This document shows, piece after piece, positions 1 through 11,882 of a DNA stretch of 64,000 nt. This DNA comes from Symsagittifera roscoffensis. Taxonomy: Eukaryota; Xenacoelomorpha; Acoela; Convolutidae. Position numbers and translations under genes: made by a program. Positions within the stretch are counted from its first letter, which is position 1, and each line of letters begins with the position of its first letter. The notes beneath the pieces were generated by a model. The model did no database searches. It had not been told where the DNA came from and saw nothing but the letters and a program-made list of their open reading frames with translations. The stretch lies in contig NC_087062.1 of assembly GCF_963678635.1 (NCBI RefSeq), positions 18,651,789 to 18,715,788 on the forward strand, read 5' to 3'.

Positions 1-82
1 CAAAAACTCGACCAAAAAAAACTAATCAAATGTTCCGGATTTGATTATTCGACTTCTTGATTATGCATTTCTGTATTGATTC

Positions 83-136
83 AAAATTATGCATTTCTGT
101 ATTAATCAATCAATCAATACAGAAATGCATAATTTT
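83..136. repeat. Perfect inverted repeat, 21-bp arms
   Basis: The arms at 83-103 and 116-136 are exact reverse complements around a 12-base loop made of AATC units. The left arm is also partly repeated directly just upstream (about 60-82). It would form a strong cruciform or RNA hairpin. It may be the end of a small foldback element, but no partner end was seen. Confidence 0.8.
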
Positions 137-179
137 GAAAATTTCAAAAAAGTGGGCTTTACGCTAAACCCTAGTGTTT

Positions 180-990
180 CTATGATTAAGTAGGGGAATG
201 ACCAAAGATTAAAAAAAACTACTACTCGCTCTTTCAATTGAAGTCTTCATCTCAGATTTATTTGGCTGGGTAGTTTTCGAAAAAACTGAAAAAGATTCCA
301 AAATCGATCAAAAAATCAAAAACTTAACTTTTCCTAAATTTATAAATTTTTCTCTACTAAAGCAAGGAAGTACCCTCTGTTTTTAAGACTACTTTTTACT
401 TTGATGATTTCCGCACCCTGAGTTTTTAGATTGAACATTTAACATTTAATATCAGATTCAGTTAGCAGTTTTCGAGAAATGTGAAAAAATTTCTAGAAAA
501 AACTGTAAAAATTTCAAGAGAAATTTTTCCGAAGTCCATATCAGTTTTCTACAAAAAAACAGGGCAAAGCAGATTACGCAGAGAAATTCTAAGCACTATG
601 TTGGTTTCATTGAACTATCAAGTTCAGAATCAGCAGGTTAGTTTTGAAAAAGAATAACTTTCCAAAAAACGTGTAAAATTTCAATAAATTTGACATTTTC
701 TAAGGCCATAATTTTTTTTTGCAAAACGCAGGGCATAGCCGCTTGCGCAAGTAAGATTCGCGTAACTGCTTTATTTCTTTCATTTGAACCCTTAATCTCC
801 GATTCAGCAGGGTAGTTTTTGATAAAAATCAAAAAATTTAAAAAAAATTAACCAAAATTTCAAAAAATGGGCTTGTTTGAGGTCATAACTTTTTCCAACA
901 AATTTAGAGAATAGCCGCTTGAGAAGGGGAGATCTCCATAATTTGTTCTTTTGATTGAAAAATTCATCTGAGATTTGTGCATTTAAAATG
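180..990. repeat. Diverged tandem repeat, unit about 170-195 bp
   Basis: Five related blocks follow one another. Each carries a variant of an anchor resembling 'TCAGATTCAGCAGGGTAGTTTT', at about 252, 450, 620, 797 and 960, followed by an A/T-rich stretch. Spacing is roughly 170-195 bp. The units are well diverged, so this is an old minisatellite- or satellite-like array. No coding potential is seen. Confidence 0.55.
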
Positions 991-2380
991 TGAGAAAATG
1001 AAAATTTTCAGAAGAAGTAGGCCAAAATTCCCCCTAATGAAACAAACTTTCGAAGGCCTTAGAAGATGAGGTAAAATGAAAGAGACTAGCGAAATATGCA
1101 GGCACATACAAGAGCAGCTGATTATTACTTTGGTGTCATTTTTTCCGGAAAATTGGTAAAGTAGTTTTTGAGAACAATTCAAATTTCTGCGAAAGGGTAA
1201 CAAAATTTCCAAAGCGTCGCAAAAAAAAAAAAAAAAACAAATCCCATGCACCTTTAAAACAGATGTTTTTTTTTCAAACAGGACCATACACTAAATAGGA
1301 CCATACTCAAACAGGGCCATATCAAAATTTTAGCAGCAGCGTATGTCATTACATGGTTTATGCTTAAATAAGCTCAAATTGTAATATACCAAAAAAGTCC
1401 TCAAAAGACACACACAGATTTTTTTGCGCTCAGCGAAGACGCAACATGAGGCCACTGGTGTTAGACGAAAATACAGATTTGCAAAACGATTCAGAGATGA
1501 AATTAAACAAGTTTTTTTCCCTTGAAAAAAGTATATGTCCGATTTTATAACGCTTGCTAATCGCAAACCATACTATTTTTCTGAAATATCAATCACGACC
1601 GCAGTTTCTTTCCCTTTTTTGAAAGTTGTAACAGCAAAAAAATTCAATGATAAAAATTAGGAAAAAGAAATGCTTTGCTTTTTTTTTTAAACACAATAAC
1701 TTTGAAAATTGGCGTTGCAATTGACTTAGAAAAAAATCTTTGGAACTCAAATTACAAGAGAATTATAACTAACGAATGCGGAAACTCAGCCGAAAACGTC
1801 AAGATCTACAATGATTAGACAAGAAAGAAGGGAGTTTGTGAATCTTTTAAGAACAAATAGTTATCTGTTATTGCAGAAATAGGTGCCACATACCCAGCTC
1901 TTGGATACCCTTTTATTCATTTTGTAGACAATGAAATCGTTTATTTTATTCGAAATCGTTTTAAAAAAGAGCAGAATAGATTCAATAACTATACCTTGGC
2001 TATTAGCTGAATCGGCATTAATGCAGTTTGATTTAGCACTGTTCACATGTTTTCAAATCATTAGCTGTTTAAAATGATTCTAGTTTTATTCGTTGACAGA
2101 TTTCTTTTAATTGATATCATTACTGGCATTAAAAACAGATAAAGATGATTGCTCTTCAAACTTTGGGAGAAAAGATCGTGATGCTTTTTTTATAGGCAAA
2201 TAAATTTTTTAGACGCGCCTATTTCGAATGTGAAGCTCTCTAGAGAAAATATGCTCTTGAGGCCTAACAAATGAACGTTCAACTCTAACATTGCGAAATT
2301 TTGACTGACATTAACGTCCAAAATGCGGAGATCTGAAGATCTATACAGAATCATTTGGATTACTTGGTCCAAAAATATAC
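991..2380. other. AT-rich non-coding stretch, nothing recognised
   Basis: Low-complexity A/T sequence lies downstream of the last CFAP221 exon I can identify. That exon ends in a clean donor at 2379-2380, so further 3' exons may lie here or beyond the window edge. None could be recognised. Confidence 0.5.
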
Positions 2381-5300
2381 CTGAGCATCTGATCGGAGCT
2401 GTCGAGGCAGCCCTGGCCTCACATATCCACTCCTGTGTTCATGGATACTGAAGGGGGAGTAGCCCATCATGCTGTAGTGTCTCCCGACACTCAGCTCAAA
2501 CACTGGCGTCTTCCTTCTGAACGTCACTTGTGTCGCCTTAACTGGCACTCGGCCAATGGCATCTGGCGCCTACATGAAATATAAAAGGAGAAGTGAGCCA
2601 TTAGTACAGTCAGAAGAAAAGATGCACATATCGCAACATTCAAATTTTTGTTTCTAAAGCTTAGAGAACAGATTGCTCATTATTAAATAGAACTTCAAAA
2701 TTCTAAATTAGGTTTTGTCAAACAAAACTATCAATATTACTTTCGGGAACATTTCAAAAAAATAGATTTTGAAGATCTTTATCTCATATAAAACATTTAT
2801 ATAATCTTTCAAGAACAATAAATTTCTATGTTGGCAAGAGATATTGTCGCACCATGTCGTCTTTATGGCCTGGCTTCTCGTACACTGGGAACTGGAACTT
2901 CTCCACCTTCTGGGCCTCCATCCGCAAGTCATAATCATCCAGCTCATGGTCTCCTATCTCATCGAAAAAACTAACTGGAACAAAAAAAAAATCATCAGCT
3001 TCAGACGATAACGATGAATTGTAAGCATCATTGTAACATTCAATGCTTTGTTTCAACCAGATTCAGAAACAAAACTGAATAAATCACCTCTTTATGAAGT
3101 AGAATCAAACTCGATATTTTCTATTGAAAAAAAAAACTTTTGAAAATCAATTTTGATCGTATTTTCACTTGTGGAGCATATTTTACTGACACATTTTTAC
3201 CAAGATGATTTTAGAAGCTTATTTTCGCACTAACCCTGCTTGACCTTTCCGATTAGACCCGCTTTGTAGTCAGTGATGAGTTGCCTCGTTTTGACGACTC
3301 GTTTGTTACATCTGTACTGGATCATTGCCTAAAATTGACAAGTTTCCTGTGTACGTGCAATTTTCAAAACAATTGTTTCAGAACCTTGAATCCCAAACTG
3401 GATCTTACCTTTCTAACAACCATTTTGAACCGTTCCTTTGCAAAGTGCCGCTTGGCAAACAAGTTGTTTTTGTAGTGGTCAAACATTGCTTGTTCCGGAG
3501 GCACCTGTATCGAAAAACCGGATTTTTTAAGCCTTTGAAAAGTACTTATTTAAAAACTTCAAGAACTTCTAATAATGTCCATACGTCGGTGGCAAGTCGA
3601 AATGTTCGACGTGTGAGCAGTTTGGTTTTCTCCCGCTCAAATTCCTCATCTGCGATCGGCTGCAGGCGTGTTTCGTTCTAAAACAGAAAAGAAACACTTC
3701 AAAAACGGGTTGAGAGGATATTTCACTAAGGCTCTGCGCAAGAAGGTCGGGAAAATGTTTCAAGACCAAATTAGGTCATCGTTTTATAAAACTTAGAGCG
3801 AAATTAAGTATTATGGAGGACTGAGTCATATGGGGCGAGTACTATCTAGTTAAAATGAAAGTCAGGATTTCAAGTTTTGTCTATTTATATAACATGAACA
3901 TTACTATAGTTCAAGAGAACATTGGAAAATTTGCTGTCCGTTCATCTTGAAGATGTCCACTCGTCATAACAAAAATGAACTCTCACATGGTAGATGACAA
4001 GTGCCTGTTTCCTGTCTTCCAGGACAATCTCTCTCGCCTTCTTTGACATCGGCTGAGAGCCCAGCTGATTCTGCCTGCAAAATACACGAAACAAATCATT
4101 TCCTAAAGTTTCGCTCAAACTCGTCAGTAAAAAGATAATATGTTCCAGGCAATTTAAAGTATATTATCAATAATAAGATCCGTTTATTGATACTCAAACT
4201 GGAATATGACACGCTAAGCCAGTCTTACATGTAGTCGCACATTTCGCCCCACATTTATTAGGGGGCTTTGTGTTTGAGAAACTTTAAGGACGAAGTGTGT
4301 GAGGGTTGAAATGTGCCACCAAAGTTAAAAGGAGCGATATGTGTACAGACCCTAAAACAGACCCTAGGACTCATTTCAAACTTTAGTTCCTTAGGAATAG
4401 CTTTAGCTTTTTCTTACCATCGGAGGTTGTTGGCTCTCTCCTCCAGCACCACTTGCCTCACTGCAGACTCGAACACTGCCTCCTTCATCTGTTTGGTCCC
4501 CCGGCCACGCTTACGCATCTGCTCCAGGGCTAAAAAAACCAATTGTCATTATAACCGACGAATTCAGATACAAATTAGTCCTAATATATTTCCGTTGATA
4601 TCTTGCCAATCTTGTCAAAAAGCAACACAAGGGTTCAATATACACTTCAATATAAAGATTTCGCGCGCCTATGGTGATGCTTAGTAAAGAGATTGCCTGC
4701 GTGATGTTGTTTTCACGCCTTATCCTTCGCTTCTAAAAAAGTGTAAATCTGTATCTCATCAACTAGTGAAGCATACAAAATTACCAACGAAAATATTCGC
4801 TGCTGAAATAGTTAAAATATATATCGAGCCCTGATTATGCTGCATATGCATGTCTTTGAATTGCATTATTATACACTCTTATGCAAGGAAGTGAGAAGGG
4901 AATTGAGACTTGGTTTGAGAAATTTGTGTTCAATACAAACCTTTCTTGAACTTGTCATAATCCTGGTTTCTGACTGTTAAATAGAAGTTAAATTAAAACT
5001 TAACAAAGATAACTTGTTAATGTGGAAATAGCAAAAAACTCCGATAGCATTCCGACTACAAAGGGGTAAGTAAACAAATCCAAAAAGAAACAAGGATAGC
5101 CGATGTCTGACCAAGTACCACAGACTGTTCCGATGACATTCGTACAAAACTACATTTTTTTAATCTTCCAATTAGCGTCGTTTTTTCTTCGTGGTGTAAT
5201 TATAGTACCAAACAAACGGGTAGATAGTTAGTGAATTATGCGTTAAATACTACAATTGCCTTCAAACAAACAATCGCAAAATGAAAAAAAAATTCAAAAA

Positions 5301-6681
5301 ATTTCTTTAAAATTGTTCCTAAATTTTTCAACTAAAATTTAAATTTGAGAGAATTTTTATGACCGAAAAAGCTCTTGATGAAGATTCCAAACTGGTTTCC
5401 TTTTTTAGTGAAATCAAGTTTTTTTAGACTCAATGGCCAATATTTATCTATAACGAAGGTAACTCGATCGCTTTACTCGCTCGAAATTGGACTAAAACTC
5501 AAACATTTTAAACCAGTTTTTCTCAACACCGGGGAGAATTTTTGGAATTTTTTAATGTCGCTCAAGAAATGATTGAAAGGGTTTCAATATGATATATCAC
5601 TCGACCCATTCCAATGATTATTTGTGGTACCTGATTTTGCATGGAAAACAAAAAAAAAGAAAAAAACTAGAGCGAATACAAAGTTCCGCCCCATTTTCAA
5701 TGGTGGGAACAAAAAACTTAAACCTACACGAATACAAAGTCCCTTTAAAAGTTTCAAATGGTCGGTCCAAAAAATTAAAAACTCAGATTCAGAAAAAAGC
5801 AAGTGAACTAGGTTACACAGAGGCGAAGCCGAGCTTCGCACCACTTGCGATACAAAACAAGAAAACGGCCACGTCGAAAAAAAAATCGAAAATTCGAAAA
5901 TGTCAAAAAAACTAGAGATATCGAATTGAATTAGCCTAATTTTAAAACAATAACATGACAAGACAAAAAAAGCATCGGAAGAAAATTAATCAAGCGGTAA
6001 CAAAGCCGAAAAAACCTTAGCAGAAAGCCTTTAAGCCGAAAAAATTTCAGTAATATGTATCAAGTCCCCCTTACCCTCAACACACACACAAACTTTATTA
6101 GCGGGTCAAATGAAAAAATAAGGATGCCTCTATGCTGAGAGAGTATTGGCCGAAAAAAAAAACAGAAAAAAAACAAGAAAAGCTGACAAAAAATCAAAAA
6201 AAAAATTGAGACTAGTAAAAAAATTTATTAAGACTCCATCATTCTCAAAGCAGACAAACAAAAACAGTTTTTTCGCTAGTCGAACGACGCAAAATGAGGC
6301 CATTATGCCGAAGAAATATGCCGATGAAGCCACTATGCCGATGAAAAGCCGAAAAAAATTCAAAACTACTAAAAAGTTATCAAGTCCCCCTCGACCTCAA
6401 AACACATACACAAGAAAATGGCTTTAGCTCGTCGCACAATAAAACGCGATATGAGGCCACTAAACCGATATAATATACACCGAAACCTAAGAAACCAAAA
6501 AAAAAGAAAAGAAAAAATGAAAAATGAATTTTTATTAAATCGAGTTGGTAAAATTAAAACCAGCATAAAAAGATAATTTCGTATAGGACAGATATTTGAA
6601 AAGCCAACATGCAGAAAAAAATAAATTGTAGCGGTAAGTCTGTTGCTAACAGAGGCTCCAGAAAATGAGCCCAGATGAAGA

Positions 6682-6753
<72 letters not shown>

Positions 6754-9700
6754 TTGTGCCTGAAGTTATTTAGGGGGAAAAAAGTCTAGTACCCGATTGT
6801 AATACCCTTGCTTATTGCAAGGGTAATAAGCTGCAAAGACAAGATGCAATAAGAGCTTAACTAATGCATAAAACTCAGTTGCACTAAATCGAGAGTTCAG
6901 TCTGGTCGTTTCATTTGTAAATTTCCTGTTATTCAGTCTTAAAAACGGGGAAAAAATCAATGTTTTAACTTTTATTTTTGAATTCCAAACAAGACTTATA
7001 GGGCTTCAATATGATACCATGCCAGACCCCTTACGAGCTTTCCTTGAGCACCTGAAATTGGGTAAAAAACACTATACGCCATAGTTTTTCCCGTTACTTT
7101 GTGACGTGGTCGAAAAAAAAGCATGGGTAACAATTCCCATTACAAGTTTTCAAAACTAGCCGAACATCGGCTTTGTTTAGTCTTACTCCAGCCAGCATCC
7201 GAAAAATGGACAAAATTTTGGCCAAAAATATGAGCAAAGTTTTCATACATTTTTCCATCTCGAATATAACTTTTTTTTTACACAGAGGCGAAGCTGCGCT
7301 TCGCAAACACTTGCGAGAACACGACCAAAAAGCAGCTCTATCAAGTGAAAAAATAAAAAGTAGAAATGAGCCTCGAAATTGCAAAAAATCGAGGCTTAGC
7401 AAAAACGCGAATTAGCAAAAATCTGCGACGTAGCAAATTTGAACCTCATGCACTAACCATTCAGCCACGGATGCTTAAAATCCCCAAGAAACTAGCCACC
7501 AATGACGCATGTACATATGCTAATAAATTGCCACTTCGATGCAGCAAAAGTAGCACCAGATGCAAAAAGTAGCACCAAATGCAAAAAGAAATTATGCATT
7601 TCAAAAAATTGCGAGATACATTGAGTTAGAAAATTACTAAAATTGATATTATATTATTGGTATGTTGTTTGAAAAAATAGCTTTTTCCGTTCACTTGCTG
7701 AATTTAAAAAGCTTCAACTGTGTAAACCTGTAGCTATTCGAATGTCAAAGCTCATTTTATCAATAAGCTGTAAAGCTGCAATAAATAAGCTGTCATACCA
7801 ATTCGATGCTGAAAATATTGAAGCACATATAGTAGTCACAACAATATTTGTGACTTAGGTTGAAAAAAAAAAAGAAATTTCGTACTATAACACATTGCTT
7901 CGCAAGTGTAAATATATTAGTTTTTAAAGCGAATTAGCCAAAACAATTACGCATATCTCATCTTAAAGATTGAGAAGTTGTGTCTCTCACCGTTTTTGAG
8001 GTCCTTGATTTTGAGTTTTCCTTTCTGCTGAGTGAGGACGTAGTTCACTGCATGCACATTGTTCAGGTTGAGAGGAAACCGATGCCCATTGAACTCGACT
8101 TCCTGGAACGCAGCAAAGGTGTGAGCAACGTTTTAAATGGATAACTACAGGAAAAAGATCACAATACTTTTCTTGCTCCATTATTCAATCAGTGCGGGAT
8201 ATGTATTACGGCAGCCTGATGTTTTTTCAAATTTTTCAAACTAAACAATACTAGTGTCAAAACAACTGTTAAATTCTTACCATTGATTGTGATATCAAGT
8301 TAGCTTCTTGGTTTTTTGAGTCCTGTTTCTTTTTCCGTAACTTTTTTTCCAAGAAGATTCGCTCGTTGTCTTTTTTATCCAAGGAATCACTCTGCAACTT
8401 AGTCATCTGTTCTTTATTGAACTTCGCCTCTGTCAAGTATCGGTGGTGGCCTGGAACCGCGTGACCCACTAAGCTGCAGAAAAGGGGCGATGAGCCGAAC
8501 TGAGAGATAAGAAGTTCTAGTCTGAGAATCGCGGTGCTAAACTCTTTGGGTGCGAAAGTTACGCATATGTCTGTCGACCCATTGGCGGGCACAAGGCCTG
8601 GAACAACAGCATCAGTATTATCAAAAAAACACAAAAAATTGACTTTTTCAATCTTAAGCGGGTAAATAATCAATCTAATTATGGCCCAATGTCCTTCAAT
8701 AGCAAAAAAAATATTGTTTGACTTTGCTCAATGATTTTTAAAAATAAGCTGATTGAGCATACCTTCACGCGGAGTAATAGAGAATGCCTCATGAGGCGTC
8801 GGTATCCGAACTTGAAACTCGAAGTCTATAGGAGCTGTGCAGTTCAGAGGTATCCTGTACTGAGTTGTCTCCCCCAGGGGAGTGAGTGGTAAGATGACGG
8901 ACTCAGGAAGGGCCTCATTTCCACTCATAATAGGGTAAGCGTGTAAAGGAATTGTTATGTTCTCTTCATCCTGAAAGAGTAAGTAGACTTCAACTGCTAA
9001 TTTAATCAGTAAAAATTTCCATCTTAAATTTATTTTCACTACTGGTGACCTAGAGACACTTAATGATCATTATTTGCAGATTTCGAGTCGTTTCATTCCT
9101 ACTCACCTTGCAATGTATGCGGATGGTGTCTGTGTAGTACCTCCACTCTTCGGGATTGAAGATTACCTTCATATCCATGAAAAGACCAGGCACACATCTC
9201 TCCGGTTTGGTGAAGCTAACTTTAAAGTGGGGTGTAGTTGGTGGGATGATATGCCACCTTTGGACGTGAGCCGAAACATTAGTCAACCGCTGAAACACCA
9301 ACGATAATTTTATTTGGTAGTACCGACAACAATCAGATCTGCATTATCATTTAGTTTGATACCGATTAATCAACTTTAATCAACAATCAAGTATGAAAAA
9401 TTTCATTGCAGGGAGGTTCTTCAAGAACACAATTTCCTTTTCTCTGAATAAGAAAGCTCCAGCAATTAATTGACAGTGACGCTCACCAGTTCTTTGACAA
9501 TTGACTCGCCCACAGTGAAGCCAGCAAAGTGCAGAGACTTAGGCTCAGCTTTAACGACATTGCTTTGTCCAATTTTCGAGAAAAACTCTAAACAGCAAAG
9601 CAGAACATAAACTATCATTAAAATTGAGGAGCAATTAATAGTAGTAATTAGAAGCCAGAATAAAATTCTGGGGTATACACAGTATAAATTTTTTCTCTTT

Positions 9701-10346
9701 TTTTTGTGTTTGTTAATTTCAATAACTCCATTCGAATTTCATAAATTTGGGAAAAGTAAAGTAGAACATGAATAAAAGTAAAGCGTCAGATGGCGAGGAA
9801 TCAAGCAAGTCAAGCAAAATATAATAAATTAGAGGTGAGAAATTATCATGGTTCCCGAAGTTACTACAAGTCCTTCATCATTTCAAACTCCAGCAAGTGA
9901 TTTAGAATGAGCAATATCGTACTAATTCGGGCAATTGAATCATTAAAGGGTACAAGTATGATATTTCGGTCTCTTCATTTTAGATGGGTCCCTGTAGAAA
10001 AGTTTTTAGGTCTCAAAATCTTCAAAAACATGATTCGCATTTGTTACTTGTGGTTTTTGAAGTTTTCACAAAAATTGCGGGACTTATGTTTCATACTTGC
10101 TTTGTCCAGCGACCGAACTGTCATACTTTCACCCATTGAAGAACACTCAGATACCTCAGGACCGCACTCAGGCGCTCCATTGAATCTTCGAGGATAGATA
10201 TCAAAAACGAAACAAAACTTCTTCCTAGACTTACTTCTTTCCGTCAACGCGTTTGGGGGCGCTCCTGATGGAACAGGTGCGACCAATTGAGAGGGAACAG
10301 CGATGCACGAGAAGCCCTCGGGTGGCCTGCTGTCAACCGTAGCCAT
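2381..10346 (-). CDS. CFAP221: Cilia- and flagella-associated protein 221 (3' end not found)
   Basis: CFAP221 (PCDP1/FAP221) is a component of the central-pair C1d projection of motile cilia. Exons on the minus strand, 5' to 3': 10346-10235, 9587-9487, 9289-9107, 8970-8763, 8597-8281, 8102-7991, 4529-4418, 4074-3987, 3677-3585, 3504-3409, 3328-3235, 2974-2853, 2569-2381. All have GT/AG borders and their phases agree, giving 609 codons from ATG 10346. Recognisable family segments are the N-terminal ASH/MSP-like part (EEWRYYTDTIRIHCK; IPLNCTAPIDFEFQVRIPTP), the GKLKIKDLKN stretch, and TKQMKEAVFESAVRQ. The 2853 donor (ATG|GTGCGA) is weak. The last exon ends in a donor, so the C-terminus is missing; the human protein is about 840 residues. 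The call rests on remembered similarity to the human protein, and the family assignment is strong. Confidence 0.9.
4941..4973 (-). other. Possible optional 33-nt CFAP221 microexon
   Basis: On the minus strand an AG acceptor precedes, and a GTTTGT donor follows, exactly 33 nt encoding VRNQDYDKFKK. It would be in frame between exons 8102-7991 and 4529-4418. Skipping it also keeps frame and aligns better with the human protein, so it may be alternative or fortuitous. Confidence 0.3.
5814..5850. repeat. Dispersed hairpin repeat, copy 1
   Basis: ACACAGAGGCGAAGC followed by GCTTCGC and CACTTGCGA. The GCGAAGC/GCTTCGC arms can pair. A second copy lies at 7280-7320, and a GCTTCGCAAGTG fragment at about 7895. 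This looks like a small interspersed repeat family. Confidence 0.6.
6677..6751. repeat. GA dinucleotide microsatellite
   Basis: About 75 bases of nearly pure (GA)n with a few interruptions (GGG, GGA), inside the CFAP221 intron. Confidence 0.95.
7280..7320. repeat. Dispersed hairpin repeat, copy 2
   Basis: This is a second copy of the 5814-5850 element with a few substitutions. The GCGAAGC and GCTTCGC arms are retained, which suggests the hairpin matters to the element or the element spread as a unit. Confidence 0.6.
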
Positions 10347-10851
10347 GCTAATCAGTGTGATTTTCTCTTCAGCCTAGCCATTGATTTTCTCTAAAAACAA
10401 TTTTTGAGCTAAAGCAAATGATTTTCTCTAAGCAACTAAAAACAATTTTTGAGCTAATTATTTAGAATTCACTTTCGCTATGGATACAAATTCACACAAT
10501 AGATAACAATATAGCTTTTGAAAAGCTATTATCACAGAATAGCTTTTGAAAGAGAAAAAAGTTAGAAGACGAAATCAATCTGTGACGCTGTAAAACTAAT
10601 AGATACAGAACACGACATTGCAAAAACAATTACTCGAAAAAATTGAAAACAGAAGAAAATGTTATCTATATCAATTAACTTGTCTGTAAATAAAAACCGA
10701 TGACAAATAACCTCGCAAATCGACTTTCGATTCTAAGTTCTTTACTTTTTTAAAAACTGACATGTTTTCAGAGCTAGCGGTCAGTTCATTCGAAAACTAG
10801 AAGAACAAAAAAGATGGAAACAAAAAAATTATCCTGAGAAAAATTCATACA
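10347..10851. other. Region upstream of CFAP221 with short duplications
   Basis: A unit of about 40-50 bases (TGATTTTCTCTAA ... AACAATTTTTGAGCTAA) is tandemly duplicated at 10381-10460. A palindrome ATAGCTTTT-G-AAAAGCTAT lies at 10511-10529, with its left half repeated about 25 bases later. The CFAP221 promoter should lie here, but no core element is convincing. Confidence 0.5.
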
Positions 10852-10926
10852 TGATGTTATTTGTTGTACATATTGATTATGAAACTCTTAACTAAACAAA
10901 ATTAATTTACAATTTGAAAAAAAAAA
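10852..10926 (+). repeat. LINE 3' tail with poly(A), upstream copy
   Basis: This 75-bp segment is nearly identical to the end of the LINE at 15205-15287: TGATGTTATTTGTTGTACAT, then TTAATTTACAATTTG and an A run. Only the tail of this older copy remains. The next LINE body begins directly at its A-run. Confidence 0.8.
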
Positions 10927-11711
10927 ATACACTGACAGTTATTGCTCCCCCCGAAGCAGAGCAATTCATAACTAGCATCAAAAGCGAAGGAATCATTCTA
11001 CTTAACAGGACGGTATTTCCCATGGGATGCTTTCCAAGGTCTCATAGACCCAAGAACATTTACCCTAAACTAGCAAAAATCAAATTGTCGAACTTGCCTT
11101 ATGTATGCAACGATATCGAAGCGAAATTAATTCTCCAATTGCCAGAAGACATAATTCGTAGCCCCATATTCCAACGTGAGACCTGCATCGTAACTGAACC
11201 TGGTCAGTATGTTTACACAGGAAGAGCAATTTTAGAAGTTAAAATACAAAACGAAGAACAAGAGAAAAAGCTGAAGGACTGGTCTTATAAATCGAGAATG
11301 GATGGCTTCAAAATGTGGGAAGGTGTAGAAATCTCGTTTCACATACCTTCACTACATGAATGTCAAAAATGCAAGATGTCTGGACGCCAAGAAAAAGGTC
11401 ATCACGATGATTGGTGTAACATAGGGAACCAAATAACCAAAAATCCAAATCATCACTACCCACAAAAACCAAGCTCCAATAATGCCAGCGACGAGAAAAA
11501 CGATGACGAAACAATAAGCGATAAGTTTTGTAATGGTACCGAAAATGAAGAAGATAAGAATGTTGAAGCACCACCATCAGGAGTTTTGATTGATGAATCT
11601 AAAACAAACAGTGCAGCTACTCCAAGCGAAGAAAAACAAAAGGATGAGGTTCTCAACAATCAGGTCGTAAATTTTCATTCTTACTCTGCAAAAGAAAAAA
11701 AGACAAATTAA
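10914..11711 (+). CDS. LINE ORF1 protein, 5'-truncated
   Basis: This is an open frame of about 265 codons. Its apparent start is not an ATG: it runs in from the A-tract of the preceding LINE tail. The second copy (15748 onward) shows the true N-terminus upstream. Residues 1-130 form a mixed domain of unknown fold. Around residues 153-171 there is a zinc-knuckle-like pattern (C-x2-C ... H-x-C; CQKCKMSGRQEKGHHDDWC), followed by an acidic, Asn/Ser-rich tail. ORF1 proteins of this class usually bind element RNA. That role is inferred from position and the knuckle. Confidence 0.7.
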   Translation: MKKKNTLTVIAPPEAEQFITSIKSEGIILLNRTVFPMGCFPRSHRPKNIYPKLAKIKLSNLPYVCNDIEAKLILQLPEDIIRSPIFQRETCIVTEPGQYVYTGRAILEVKIQNEEQEKKLKDWSYKSRMDGFKMWEGVEISFHIPSLHECQKCKMSGRQEKGHHDDWCNIGNQITKNPNHHYPQKPSSNNASDEKNDDETISDKFCNGTENEEDKNVEAPPSGVLIDESKTNSAATPSEEKQKDEVLNNQVVNFHSYSAKEKKTN

Positions 11712-11882
11712 ATATCGAAAATAACAAACGAAAATGTTCCTCTGACGGAAGAATGCTTACAAAAGAGAGCGTGAAACTTCACCAACCTCTTGGTCAGTTT
11801 TAACACGGAAGAAATGGCCAAAGATGAAATCTAAAAATAACGGAGAAGACTTGGCTGGAGGGAAGTTTTAGCAAAAATTTCT

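Larger units (their letters stand above)
4530..7990. other. Large CFAP221 intron rich in short repeats
   Basis: It holds runs of A-rich 'GCCGAAAAAA' type sequence (about 5990-6420), a GA microsatellite, hairpin repeats near 5816 and 7284, and a block at 5680-5760. A relative of that block recurs near 50565 (CGAATACAAAGTTCC followed by CCCCATTTTCAATGG). The open frames here are low-complexity and do not look coding. Confidence 0.6.

Noticed and set aside
5584-6566. Several Lys/Phe-rich open frames on both strands
   Set aside because: They are produced by A- and T-rich low-complexity repeats and lie inside a CFAP221 intron.
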